From Longimycelium tulufanense (GTDB lineage: Bacteria; Actinomycetota; Actinomycetes; Mycobacteriales; Pseudonocardiaceae), in NCBI RefSeq assembly GCF_014645795.1, contig NZ_BMMK01000011.1:135629-199628 (forward strand): 64,000 bases of DNA, read 5' to 3'. The notes beneath the pieces are model-generated. The model saw nothing but the letters and a program-made list of their open reading frames with translations. It made no database searches and was not told the origin of the DNA. The position numbers were made by a program, and so were the translations under genes. Below, piece after piece: positions 1 to 7,342 of this stretch (position 1 is its first letter; every line of letters begins with the position of its first letter).

Positions 1-10
1 GTCAATGCAC

Positions 11-42
11 AAGAAGCCCCGGGTTCAGGCCCGGGGCTTCTT
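11..42. terminator. Strong hairpin terminator at the left edge
   Basis: Two perfect 13-base arms (11-23 and 30-42) enclose a 6-base loop, and a T-rich stretch follows on the + strand. It probably ends a rightward gene lying left of the window. A bidirectional role is possible because the arms begin with A and end with T. Confidence 0.8.
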
Positions 43-252
43 GTTGTCTCTACTGCGCCGTCTGCCCAGTTCCGGGGCACTGACCCGGCTCGGCGTTCAC
101 AGTTTGTCCGCACGTCGGGCAGCTTCCCCACGAGGCCATCGTGATACCTCCTTGGCGTTGGCCTCTCTTCGCCTACCCTTCGGAAGGTTGGAGCCTGGTA
201 GCTCCTCTGGACGCGGTAGGTGGGTACCTGCCGTACTCGGGAGTCTGGAAGT

Positions 253-474
253 ATGGGTCAGGTGACAGTGACTGAGCTGGATGACCTCATGGTGAAGCTC
301 CTTGTGGAGTCCGGTCACCGTGAGATCGATACAATTGAGATAGTGCCAACGTCAGACAGGCCCGATAATCACACGAGGTTGGTAGTTCAGTTCGCCAACG
401 GATCAAACGTGACGATAATGGTACGCCAGGTTGTTGACAACAGGGGACGGACCATCCCGGGAGATATGCTGTGA
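253..474 (+). CDS. Small hypothetical protein, paralogue of the next gene
   Basis: A 73-residue protein of unknown function. ATG 253 was chosen because a GGAG-type site lies 9 bases upstream; a GTG at 220 gives a longer but poorly supported N-terminus. It shares with the next gene a short helix ending in SGH, an I-D-x-x-E segment and a V-x-x-(F/C)-x-x-G-S strand, so the two look like an old duplication. Its stop overlaps the next start (GTGA), which indicates translational coupling. The base composition is lower in GC than the chromosomal block at 46-60 kb, so it fits the mobile DNA. Confidence 0.65.
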   Translation: MGQVTVTELDDLMVKLLVESGHREIDTIEIVPTSDRPDNHTRLVVQFANGSNVTIMVRQVVDNRGRTIPGDML

Positions 475-725
475 GGGTAGATCGTTTTAAAGAGTTGCTA
501 ATTGCGCTGCTGACCCAGTCCGGGCATCCGGGTATCAGGTCCATTGACTCATACGAAGTGCCCAGCGTTGTCAATCCTGTCGTGCGATGCTCAGACGGAT
601 CGGAAATCTATCTGGACATAGTTCGGTGTTCTCCTCCAAGTGGCGAAGACTTTTCACAACCGGAGAAGATCGTCGAACGACCAGAAGGAGTGGATATCAA
701 AGTCGTACGACGGGCTGACAGCTAG
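471..725 (+). CDS. Small hypothetical protein, second of a paralogous pair
   Basis: An 84-residue protein starting at a GTG that overlaps the previous stop by 4 bases. It matches its neighbour over the first ~50 residues (SGHPGIRSID, then CSDGSEIYLDI) and adds a charged C-terminal tail. There is no membrane segment and no recognised domain. A strong hairpin directly follows, so the pair forms a two-gene operon. Function is unknown. Confidence 0.65.
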   Translation: MRVDRFKELLIALLTQSGHPGIRSIDSYEVPSVVNPVVRCSDGSEIYLDIVRCSPPSGEDFSQPEKIVERPEGVDIKVVRRADS

Positions 726-731
726 ATGCCG

Positions 732-765
732 AGAACGGCGGAGAGTTGTGGCTCTCCGCCGTTCT
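732..765. terminator. Bidirectional hairpin between convergent genes
   Basis: Perfect 14-base arms (732-745, 752-765) surround a 6-base loop, with T-rich flanks. The hairpin lies between the rightward small-gene pair and the leftward gene ending at 806 and can serve both. Confidence 0.8.
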
Positions 766-805
766 GTTCTGCGGGTACACCAACTCAGACGTCTAGGCGC
801 GTAAC

Positions 806-967
806 CTACGCCATCACTAGAGAGAACGGACCACCCTGGCCCGAGTCAGGTTTTTCACCGCTGCCGAGACAGAAATTGCACGTGTTCCCGCTTCGGGACT
901 GACCACTGCCGTTACATACCGGGCACGCCTCTGACGGAGGACGAGGAACCGGTAACGCACTGTCCAT
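806..967 (-). CDS. Small zinc-binding protein with DnaJ-type CxxCxGxG repeats
   Basis: A 53-residue protein with two zinc-knuckle repeats, CPVCNGSG and CNFCLGSG, as in the cysteine-rich domain of DnaJ. ATG 967 was chosen because an AAGGGG site precedes it and it sits right behind the previous stop at 972; the longer GTG start would overlap that gene by 53 bases. Such free-standing knuckles are common in actinophages and probably bind zinc. The target is unknown. A second protein with the same knuckle is encoded at 38663-38809. Confidence 0.65.
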   Translation of the reverse strand: MDSALPVPRPPSEACPVCNGSGQSRSGNTCNFCLGSGEKPDSGQGGPFSLVMA

Positions 968-971
968 GGCA

Positions 972-1397
972 TCATCCCCTTCCGCGAATCTTTCGCAGCG
1001 ACGGCTTCGGGTCAACACAGTCACACTCGTTTAGCGTGACAGCCTCACAGCAGAAGTCCAGTTGTTCAGCGGGTAGTCGCACCCCGGAATGCACGGTGTG
1101 CCCATGGGATGCTTCCGACAGGTTCACCCGGTACGAGTCCGAGAAGTCCCTGGGGTCTTTGGCGCGTTTCCCGGCCGCTGCCGCGTCCAGGTCTGCGGGC
1201 CTGGTAGCTCGCCGGGTGTGGTCATCGATCCAGTCCGCGACCGCGTCGGGGGTCTCTAGCACCGCGTCGGGGGTGCGTGACAGACGCGCCCGCCGATCCT
1301 CCATGTGCCGTCCTGAAGGGCGCCTGCCGGTGTAGGCGTGCCAGTGGACCCCCGCTGCCTTCCACGCATCGGATACTGGCCAGTCATCGTGTTGCAT
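972..1397 (-). CDS. Hypothetical protein related to a chromosomal gene at 48.5 kb
   Basis: A 141-residue protein with no recognised domain. Its first ~60 residues resemble the chromosomal product at 48508-48870: both have an HWHxY segment, an ARLxxTPxAVL segment and a TPDxVADWxDxH helix. The C-terminal part is charged and carries three cysteines. The start is an ATG with a weak GGGG site. The zinc-knuckle gene follows directly downstream. Function is unknown. Confidence 0.6.
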   Translation of the reverse strand: MQHDDWPVSDAWKAAGVHWHAYTGRRPSGRHMEDRRARLSRTPDAVLETPDAVADWIDDHTRRATRPADLDAAAAGKRAKDPRDFSDSYRVNLSEASHGHTVHSGVRLPAEQLDFCCEAVTLNECDCVDPKPSLRKIRGRG

Positions 1398-1443
1398 GGT
1401 CCCCAGTGTGACAGGCGCGCACAGGTGGTTCCAGACGCGCGAA

Positions 1444-1470
1444 CGGCGGAAGACACGCAGTCCTCCGCCG
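1444..1470 (-). terminator. Possible weak terminator after the DUF397 gene
   Basis: Seven-base arms (1444-1450, 1464-1470) with a 13-base loop lie just downstream of the leftward gene ending at 1484. There is no clear T-run, so termination is only a suggestion. Confidence 0.35.
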
Positions 1471-1483
1471 CTCCGCTGTTACT

Positions 1484-1666
1484 TCAGTTCAGGTCGAGCT
1501 TGCCTTGCTTGGTGCTAGCCACGAACGCCGCGAACGCGGCACGGTCGAACCGCAGCATAGGTCCGGAACGGTTCTTACTGTCACGGACGGCCGCACCGGT
1601 AGGTAAACCGGCGACTTCAACGCAAGATGCTGTTTGAGTGCTCCGGGCACTCTTACGCCACTGCAT
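1484..1666 (-). CDS. DUF397 domain protein
   Basis: A 60-residue protein with the DUF397 signature: WRKSxRS at the start, CVEVA in the middle, then AVRDSKNRSGPxLRF and a closing AFxAF helix. In actinobacteria such proteins are paired with XRE/DUF5753 regulators in many copies per genome, and they are thought to modulate the partner regulator. The ATG overlaps the stop of the XRE gene (TAATG), as expected for a co-translated pair. Confidence 0.85.
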   Translation of the reverse strand: MQWRKSARSTQTASCVEVAGLPTGAAVRDSKNRSGPMLRFDRAAFAAFVASTKQGKLDLN

Positions 1667-2514
1667 TACAGGGACTCCAATCGGCTGATTTGATTCGAGA
1701 TAAAACCCAGTGACTCGTCTGGGGTCAATGACACGTCCAGCATCACTTTTAGTGCTTCTTCGTACGCTGCGACATCGTGTGCTTGGTGCAGAAACTGCCC
1801 CGAAATTCGGTTTTCAAGGTGCACAACAGGATCAGCAGACTCGTATTTGAGCAACATAAACGACCCTTCAAGTGCAGGATGCCACCCTGTCCGCGTTGGC
1901 GTTACTCGGAGATCAACAGTCTCCCACTGTGCCGCTTTAAGCAGGAACCTTAGTTGGTCGATCATGACGTTTGTATCACCCATGGTCGACAAAATTGCCG
2001 GCTCGCCAATGATAGCCAACAAGCGAGTAGAGCCGCTACGGAGTACTTCCCTACGACCAATCCGTGTTGCGACGCGTGTCTCAATCTCCCGCTTTGGGAT
2101 TCCCCCAGACGTCATCAAGGCACGGGCATAATCCGCCGTTTGGAGCAAGCCCGGCATGAGGGTATATATCACCTCGATTATCTGTGTCGCCGTCCGCTCC
2201 AATTCGATCAGTGCGGAAAGTTGCTGCTGTTGTGTCGGCATTCCGACTGAGAACCAGTGTGGGCCGTCAACATCCTGAGCCAGATCAACAAGCTCTTTCC
2301 GCTCGTTTTCCGAAGCTCCGGTAATCCTCCCGAACTGATCAACGCGATCTGACGAAGGCGAACGCTGTCCCGTCTCCCAGTGCCCAACGGCAGTATGGCT
2401 GACGTTGCCGAGTGCTTCGGCCATCTGTCGCAGGCTCAGGCCAGCGCGTTGTCGTGCCTCACGTAGGCGAGCCCCGAGTACCCGGGCACGAGGGGTGCCC
2501 CTGTCAACGGTCAT
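1666..2514 (-). CDS. XRE-family regulator with DUF5753 ligand/dimer domain
   Basis: A 282-residue regulator. An N-terminal helix-turn-helix (about residues 14-70: RLREARQRAGLSLRQMAEAL, then AVGHWETGQRSP) is followed by a DUF5753 region with the usual IEVIYTLMPGLLQTADYARA core. It is transcribed away from the small rightward operon at 2660, so the shared upstream region is its likely operator. Together with the following DUF397 gene it forms a standard actinobacterial pair. Here it sits at the phage edge and could be a lysogeny-related regulator, though nothing in the sequence proves that. Confidence 0.85.
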   Translation of the reverse strand: MTVDRGTPRARVLGARLREARQRAGLSLRQMAEALGNVSHTAVGHWETGQRSPSSDRVDQFGRITGASENERKELVDLAQDVDGPHWFSVGMPTQQQQLSALIELERTATQIIEVIYTLMPGLLQTADYARALMTSGGIPKREIETRVATRIGRREVLRSGSTRLLAIIGEPAILSTMGDTNVMIDQLRFLLKAAQWETVDLRVTPTRTGWHPALEGSFMLLKYESADPVVHLENRISGQFLHQAHDVAAYEEALKVMLDVSLTPDESLGFISNQISRLESL

Positions 2515-2659
2515 GACTCGCAGCGTATATGCAGCTCAGCAGCCCAGAGGAAACACCTGATCGGAGGATGGACCTGGTGTCTACTTTACTAGAGTCTGGC
2601 AGCGTTGCCACCATCGGAGATCCGTCGCCGGGATCATCGGCCCCAAGGAAGTGATCTTG
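2515..2659. promoter_or_regulatory. Divergent promoter region
   Basis: These 145 bases separate the leftward XRE regulator from the rightward operon. They hold AT-rich hexamers (TATACG-like toward the XRE gene, TTTACT-like toward the operon near 2583-2592) but no gene. It is the natural place for both promoters and an XRE binding site. No single promoter can be fixed by eye. Confidence 0.45.
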
Positions 2660-3022
2660 ATGGAACCTCTGCACCCGCATCGGGTGAGCTACTACCGCAT
2701 CGTGAAGGGCAGCCGTCACCTGGTCGCGACGGAAGACGTCGACGACTACGGCTTCTATCTGGGCTGGGAGCGTGGCGAGCCAGTTACCAGGCCGGCGAAG
2801 GACTACGCCTGTGGGCTCCTCGACGAACACCTCGACAGGGGCGTGTTGCTCCCTCGGCTGACGTCCGGCGAACGCTGGTACATCACGGTGCACCGCATCA
2901 TGCCGGATGGCTCCCGACGGCTGCTGTGTGAGGTCGGGGCGAACGCTGTGGTCGACGACGGGGGCATCGTCTCGGTGTCGCCGAGTGGGCAGCCAGCTAC
3001 CTCGCGCCGGAGGTCGGCGTGA
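2660..3022 (+). CDS. Hypothetical protein, first gene of a short rightward operon
   Basis: A 120-residue soluble protein of unknown function. ATG 2660 has an AGGAAG site about 8 bases upstream; a GTG at 2651 overlaps that site and is less likely. It is rich in aromatic and charged residues and has no transmembrane segment. Its stop overlaps the next start (GTGA). The leftward frame over the same stretch has lower coding quality and was treated as a shadow. Confidence 0.6.
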   Translation: MEPLHPHRVSYYRIVKGSRHLVATEDVDDYGFYLGWERGEPVTRPAKDYACGLLDEHLDRGVLLPRLTSGERWYITVHRIMPDGSRRLLCEVGANAVVDDGGIVSVSPSGQPATSRRRSA

Positions 3023-3201
3023 TCCATCTCTTGATGCTGGGGACGGTGCTGGCGTTGACCGGCGTCGTCTGGATCTACCTGTCGTATCACTACGCGTCGG
3101 GTTCGCCGTCCGGGCGGCACGCACCCGAGTCCGGACGGGTTCCGGCTCACCGGCTGATTCGTCGGTATGGACGGCGGTACGGACTTCGGGTGGTGGCGTG
3201 A
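3019..3201 (+). CDS. Small single-pass membrane protein
   Basis: A 60-residue protein with one N-terminal hydrophobic segment (about residues 2-22) followed by an Arg-rich tail. It starts at a GTG overlapping the previous stop and ends in a GTGA overlap with the next gene. Coupled translation with the next tiny membrane protein suggests the two act together. Function is unknown. Confidence 0.55.
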   Translation: MIHLLMLGTVLALTGVVWIYLSYHYASGSPSGRHAPESGRVPAHRLIRRYGRRYGLRVVA

Positions 3202-3287
3202 TTACCACCTGGGTGCTGCTGCTTGTATTCGCTGTTGTGTTGGCCGTTGTTGTAGGCGTGGTGATCGATGATGAATACGAAGACTGA
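3198..3287 (+). CDS. Tiny membrane peptide
   Basis: A 29-residue protein: a GTG start, a single hydrophobic helix of ~20 residues (WVLLLVFAVVLAVVVGVV) and an acidic tail. It overlaps the preceding stop by 4 bases. It may be a small phage membrane modulator, but it has no family signature. Confidence 0.5.
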   Translation: MITTWVLLLVFAVVLAVVVGVVIDDEYED

Positions 3288-3300
3288 ACACGGAGGATCG

Positions 3301-3606
3301 ATGTCTGAGCGTGTGGTGTACATGACGGAGGCACTGGGCGAGGGTTGGACGCTTACCCAGGATGCTATTGATCGGGAGCGGGGGCGTTGGACTGTTTGTC
3401 ACGACGGGAACATGGTCGGGCTGATCACCCGGACCAGCGCCGACCGCGGGGTGCGAGGCTGGGAGGCTCGTCTGTACCACTGTGCCGGGCCGGTGATCCA
3501 ACCGGGGTGGTCCCGTGGCAACCGTGGCTGGGTGCGGCTGTGGAGGACTCGCCTAGCTGCCGCTGAGAGCCTGGTTGTGGAGTTTAGGCGCGTCGGGATG
3601 GTGTAG
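3301..3606 (+). CDS. Hypothetical protein, last gene of the rightward operon
   Basis: A 101-residue protein of unknown function, rich in Trp and Arg (7 Trp). ATG 3301 is supported by a GGAGG 4 bases upstream; an upstream in-frame GTG at 3268 has none. Two strong terminators follow. The ORF converges on the long leftward late operon of the phage. Confidence 0.6.
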   Translation: MSERVVYMTEALGEGWTLTQDAIDRERGRWTVCHDGNMVGLITRTSADRGVRGWEARLYHCAGPVIQPGWSRGNRGWVRLWRTRLAAAESLVVEFRRVGMV

Positions 3607-3615
3607 GTACCCCAG

Positions 3616-3662
3616 ACACAAGGCGGCCCCCGTAGCAGGTACCTACGGGGGCCGCCTTGTGT
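3616..3662. terminator. Perfect 20-bp bidirectional terminator
   Basis: Twenty-base arms (3616-3635, 3643-3662) are perfectly complementary around a 7-base loop. The arms start with ACACAAGG and end with its complement, so both directions get a GC stem. It separates the rightward operon from the leftward late operon. Confidence 0.9.
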
Positions 3663-3689
3663 TTACCAGGCAGCGCCCGGACACGCCAA

Positions 3690-3725
3690 AGCAGCCCCCT
3701 CCGTCGCATGACGGAGGGGGCTGCT
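3690..3725. terminator. Second hairpin terminator for the late operon
   Basis: Perfect 16-base arms (3690-3705, 3710-3725) with a 4-base loop lie directly after the last gene of the leftward late operon. With the hairpin at 3616-3662 it makes a double block between convergent transcription units. Confidence 0.9.
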
Positions 3726-3731
3726 GGGTGC

Positions 3732-3896
3732 TTACTCGTCTGCGTCCACCACCCAGTGGCCGGTTCGGTGCTGGCAGTCGCATCCACGGCACGCGGCGTG
3801 GTACGCATCAATGGAGGCCCGCGTCGCTTCGTCGTCCTCGGCCAAGGCGGCCTCGTTGAGGTCTCCGGCCTGTCGACACGCTATGCAGATCACCAT
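3732..3896 (-). CDS. Small Cys-rich protein at the end of the late operon
   Basis: A 54-residue protein with a CIAC pair near the N-terminus and a CRGCDCQH cluster near the C-terminus, a likely zinc site. ATG 3896 has a GGAAG site upstream and its start overlaps the stop of the nuclease gene. Specific function is unknown. Confidence 0.55.
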   Translation of the reverse strand: MVICIACRQAGDLNEAALAEDDEATRASIDAYHAACRGCDCQHRTGHWVVDADE

Positions 3897-4207
3897 GTCT
3901 TCCAGTGGGCATGACCGGCGTCTACCAGTGCGGCGTTGACATGCTGCTCCCCGAGCCACATTTTGACGAGGTAGCGGCCGTACTTGTCGGCCTTCGTCGT
4001 CTTCACGCAAACCTCGGTGCCCGGTCGTAGCAGGTTCGCCAGCCACAACTTCGATGCCCGGCCTTCCGGTGTGTGTGCCTCTGGCGCGTCGATGCCCTCA
4101 AGGCGACACGACACGTCGTAGATGTGCACGTCCATTCCTAGGTCGATGTCGAGTCGTACCGTGTCGCCGTCGACTACGCGGACCACTGCGGCGCGGTACT
4201 CGTACAT
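3890..4207 (-). CDS. Thermonuclease (SNase)-like endonuclease
   Basis: A 105-residue staphylococcal-nuclease-like protein. It shows the N-terminal VVDGDTVRLD strand (residues 11-20), LEGIDAPE (36-43) with the family Arg at 35, and the KADKYGRYL segment (72-80). It is slightly shorter than free SNases but keeps the core OB fold. It would cleave DNA or RNA in a calcium-dependent way. It sits behind the lysis genes, where it could degrade host nucleic acid at lysis; the role is inferred. Confidence 0.85.
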   Translation of the reverse strand: MYEYRAAVVRVVDGDTVRLDIDLGMDVHIYDVSCRLEGIDAPEAHTPEGRASKLWLANLLRPGTEVCVKTTKADKYGRYLVKMWLGEQHVNAALVDAGHAHWKTW

Positions 4208-4208
4208 G

Positions 4209-4985
4209 TCAGTCCTTCTTGCTCATCCGCTGCACGAGTATGTCAGCCGCTTTCTCGGCCACTGTGTCAAGTTGCTCATCAGTCACAGCCGGAGATGACA
4301 CCTTGTCGTGCAGTTCGCGCACTGCAACGAGTACTTCCTTAAGGATTTCGTGCACTGTGCGCGAGTGCCACTCGGTGTAGCTTGCGTTCTCCCAAGCTTG
4401 AATCTTCTTGTCGGTGTAGTAGTTGCCGTCGTCCGACACCACAGGGATCGGGTAGTTCCACGACATATCGTTGCCTTCCTGGGCACGCTGGTTGATCTCC
4501 GGGATAGCTGCGAGAGCGTTACGTCCTGGGCACGCGGTATCAGCGTTGCCGGGGGCCTGCCGATGTCCGCCAGTGATGCGCTGTTGTCTCCACCAGCCTG
4601 CCTGATAGCCATGTCGTAGCAGGGCTGCAACGGCGCGTTTCTGGGCTGCGGTGGGGATGTCGGTCTCGTAGTTACCCACCAGGACGATGGCGCGGCCGAT
4701 GCTGTTGCGGCCAGAGGTGTGTGTGCCCTGGCGGTCAACCGAGTGTCCCTCGAAGACCCGTCCGGACGGTGTCACGACAAACGTGTAGCTGATCCCACTG
4801 CCGAAGCGGTCTTCGCCGATCTGCTCGATGTGTTGCACTGCGGAAGCATCCGTCGCGAACGAAGCGTTGATCGACGGGGCCGGGGTCACCGAATGATGCA
4901 ACCAAATCTCTGATGCCGGTAGTGGCGCCGGCCCGTCTCCGTTGTCGTAGCGGGCACCCCACTGGGCGCGGCTAACGATCTCCAC
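4209..4985 (-). CDS. Endolysin: N-acetylmuramoyl-L-alanine amidase (Amidase_2/PGRP)
   Basis: A 258-residue lysin. The amidase domain carries the zinc ligands: His in WLHHSVT, and His and Cys in GGHRQAPGNADTACPG. It would cut the bond between muramic acid and the stem peptide. The C-terminal ~70 residues (PVVSDDGNYYTDKKIQAWEN onward) form a module shared with the next gene. GTG 4985 was chosen because a GGCGGA-type site precedes it and it overlaps the upstream stop by only 14 bases; the much longer open frame upstream lies inside the neighbouring gene. Confidence 0.85.
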   Translation of the reverse strand: MEIVSRAQWGARYDNGDGPAPLPASEIWLHHSVTPAPSINASFATDASAVQHIEQIGEDRFGSGISYTFVVTPSGRVFEGHSVDRQGTHTSGRNSIGRAIVLVGNYETDIPTAAQKRAVAALLRHGYQAGWWRQQRITGGHRQAPGNADTACPGRNALAAIPEINQRAQEGNDMSWNYPIPVVSDDGNYYTDKKIQAWENASYTEWHSRTVHEILKEVLVAVRELHDKVSSPAVTDEQLDTVAEKAADILVQRMSKKD

Positions 4986-6258
4986 GTAGTTCCGCCTCGA
5001 TGGCTTCAAGCTCGTCGGCAATCTGTTGGGCGAGAGCATGACTGTTGCGGGCATGCCACTTCTTGTAGGCGGCGTTCTCCCACGCTGCGATGGTGCGGTT
5101 GTCGTAGTCTTGGCCGTCCGCGCGCACAACTGGGAACCGGTATGCCCAGTCAGGCCCACTCAAAGCTGAGGACGATGATGCGTCCCACTGACCGAAGTCG
5201 AACCCGAAGCTCAGGTTGTAGTCGACTGCGTGCCCTCGGAAGCGGATGGGGTTCACCACGGTGTCGACGTCGGTTTGTGCCATGCTGATCCGCGTGTCCC
5301 AACTGCCTGCGGACCAGGATCGTGTTTGCCACGCCTTAGCCACGAACCGCTTGCGTGACGGGTTGTCCCCCAGCAAGTACTCACAGACGCGATACGACCC
5401 GTAGACGCCGGTCTTACCAACACCAATGACCGACGCGATGCCGTCGAACGTGGATGCCACCTGCGAACCATGGCCGTCGAAGTCAACCGCGAAGTAGATG
5501 AATGGGTCCTGTGGACTGCCTGCCTGGCGGGAGAAGCGCAACGCGTTCTCGGCGGCGGCTCGACCGGCGTTGTAGCCACCCTTGGCCCAGTCCGCGGTCG
5601 TCTGGTACACGACAACGATGGATAGGCCAGCCGCCTTCAACGCATCCGCCTCGCGCGCCGTCAACTCCTTACCGGTGGTTCCGGAGTTGGTCACGTAGCG
5701 GACGGCGAAGGTATAGCCGGCCTGACGAAGCTCGTGAGGATCGGGGCGCCCCCACGAGTAGTCCACACCGCGCCGACGAAGCTCGGGCGCCACGGCAGCG
5801 ATGTCAGACACGTTGGCGGCAAGGTGGATGTGGTCGCGGTGGCCGGCGACGGCGTACGGTCCGACGCGCTGCTTGTTCTTGACGTAGTAGCCTCCGCCGT
5901 CAGACCGAGTGTGAATCAGTTCCAGGTACTGGTCGGAGTGGTCATAGAGCCGGCGAGCCATCTCGGACATGGAGGCCCAGTCGCTCGGGTATGCGGTAGC
6001 GACGTCCACTGCCTTGCCGGCACCGTGGTAGCTGCCCGGTTCGTTGCGGTAGCCGGAGGTGAAGTACCACCGGAATTCAGCGCCCGGTGGCCCGCACAGC
6101 TTGGCGATCCAGTCCAAGAGGACGTTCTGGTTGCCTTCCAGGTCTGCGTTGAAGCCACCACCGGCCTGAGCGTTGCGGTAGAACCAGGGAATCAGTCCAT
6201 GCTTCAGGTCACGGCGTCGAACCTCGGGCGCGCGTGAGTTGCGGGCGAGAAGGGCCAT
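4972..6258 (-). CDS. Two-domain cell-wall hydrolase: M15-like peptidase plus DUF1906
   Basis: A 428-residue lysin. Residues ~60-150 hold a D,D-carboxypeptidase-like site: SYHGAGKAVDVA (His78, Asp85) and HRDHIHLA (about 140-147). Residues ~165-355 match DUF1906, a glycoside-hydrolase-like TIM barrel, with the YVTNSG strand and an FAVDFDG acidic motif. The C-terminus repeats the module of the amidase next door. It most likely acts with that amidase to open the actinobacterial wall during lysis. Domain calls come from motifs only. Confidence 0.8.
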   Translation of the reverse strand: MALLARNSRAPEVRRRDLKHGLIPWFYRNAQAGGGFNADLEGNQNVLLDWIAKLCGPPGAEFRWYFTSGYRNEPGSYHGAGKAVDVATAYPSDWASMSEMARRLYDHSDQYLELIHTRSDGGGYYVKNKQRVGPYAVAGHRDHIHLAANVSDIAAVAPELRRRGVDYSWGRPDPHELRQAGYTFAVRYVTNSGTTGKELTAREADALKAAGLSIVVVYQTTADWAKGGYNAGRAAAENALRFSRQAGSPQDPFIYFAVDFDGHGSQVASTFDGIASVIGVGKTGVYGSYRVCEYLLGDNPSRKRFVAKAWQTRSWSAGSWDTRISMAQTDVDTVVNPIRFRGHAVDYNLSFGFDFGQWDASSSSALSGPDWAYRFPVVRADGQDYDNRTIAAWENAAYKKWHARNSHALAQQIADELEAIEAELRGDR

Positions 6259-6491
6259 TAGTCGTCGTTGACCTTCGACAGGTCTAGGCCCAACTCTTCA
6301 GGCGGTTTCGGTGGTGTGAGTCCTGCGCTGGCCATCAGGTACACCAGGCTCCCGATGTAGTGGAGCGCGGCGACGCGAAACGAGCGAAGCTCTTCGATCT
6401 CACGGCGCAACTGACGTTGACGTGTTGCTACGTATCCCGCGACGACCGTTCCCAGCGGTCCGAAAACGGAAAGTAGAAGTTCTGGTGTCAT
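6258..6491 (-). CDS. Holin candidate
   Basis: A 77-residue protein with two weak hydrophobic segments (about residues 4-22 and 41-60) flanking a basic stretch, and an acidic tail. The ATG overlaps the previous stop (ATGA) and its stop overlaps the start of the large lysin. Size, topology and position beside the lysins fit a holin; sequence similarity does not prove it. Confidence 0.6.
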   Translation of the reverse strand: MTPELLLSVFGPLGTVVAGYVATRQRQLRREIEELRSFRVAALHYIGSLVYLMASAGLTPPKPPEELGLDLSKVNDD

Positions 6492-7342
6492 GGGTTTGCC
6501 CCCCCGTCGCCCAAGTGAACTACGTTAAAGGCGTGTCCGGCATGCATCGTCGCGGTTCCGCCGTTCACGTCATCTTGACGGCTGACCTCGATAGAGAAGA
6601 TGGTTGAGCCGTCGACGGCTTGCACGATGCCCGTGAAATTAGCTGGCAACTTCAGATCGTTAACACCGAGATGAACCGTATGCCCGTCCTTGACGACTCC
6701 GTCAACCAGCACATTGAAATCAGCATCAGCGCCACTGCCACCCGCACCGGAAATACTCGCCAGGCCGCGCAGGCTAACCGCATAGTAGTGGTTCGCAACA
6801 GTGTTTTTCGTAACGGACCACAGTTGCACCGGAGTGGTCCCGAAAGTCGTGCTTGCACCGTCTTTGGCCTGGTGAACCAAACCGCGGCTGATTTCATTGC
6901 CGTGCGTGTGATCCATGTCTCCCAGGTTGGTCACTCCCGACGTGTGCCGGTGGTGACCGGTTGTGGCAAACCTGGCAGATCCTGTCGACGTCGCCTTGAC
7001 GTGATGCTCGGCCTCGATGGTCTCCGGTGCAACGGTCAACTGCTGTGGAGCATGCTTACCCGTCACCAGCAGACTGTTGCCCTGCTTCACGCACGTCACG
7101 ATGTCGTTCACGCTCGGTACATATGAATAGTCATAGGCCACGCCAGCGATGTTCACCGTGTCGTCGCCGGACAGTTGGATCGTCAAACTCGGCGGCGGTC
7201 CGGCGTCAATCGCTACTACCTTGGCTTTGCGTAGAGCGGGGGGCTTCTGCAAGCCTGCGACGATCAGGTTGATCTGTGTAGCCAGGTCACGCAGTACAGC
7301 GTCACGCTGCGCTTGTCGACGCTGCTCCTCCTCGCGAGACAT
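6488..7342 (-). CDS. Minor tail / tip protein
   Basis: A 284-residue protein with an N-terminal helix (about 1-35) that could trimerise, an OB-like beta segment, then a His-rich patch (HHRHTSG and DHTHGNE) and a long beta-rich C-terminal region ending in a jelly-roll-like pattern. It follows the DUF5047 gene by an ATG/stop overlap. Position and composition fit a tail-tip or host-recognition protein. The His patch may bind a metal. Confidence 0.6.
   Translation of the reverse strand: MSREEEQRRQAQRDAVLRDLATQINLIVAGLQKPPALRKAKVVAIDAGPPPSLTIQLSGDDTVNIAGVAYDYSYVPSVNDIVTCVKQGNSLLVTGKHAPQQLTVAPETIEAEHHVKATSTGSARFATTGHHRHTSGVTNLGDMDHTHGNEISRGLVHQAKDGASTTFGTTPVQLWSVTKNTVANHYYAVSLRGLASISGAGGSGADADFNVLVDGVVKDGHTVHLGVNDLKLPANFTGIVQAVDGSTIFSIEVSRQDDVNGGTATMHAGHAFNVVHLGDGGANP

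Noticed and set aside
2504..3334. A 276-residue leftward frame opposite the short rightward operon
   Set aside because: Low-complexity and Arg/Pro-rich with no motifs; the rightward genes have ribosome sites and coupled stops.
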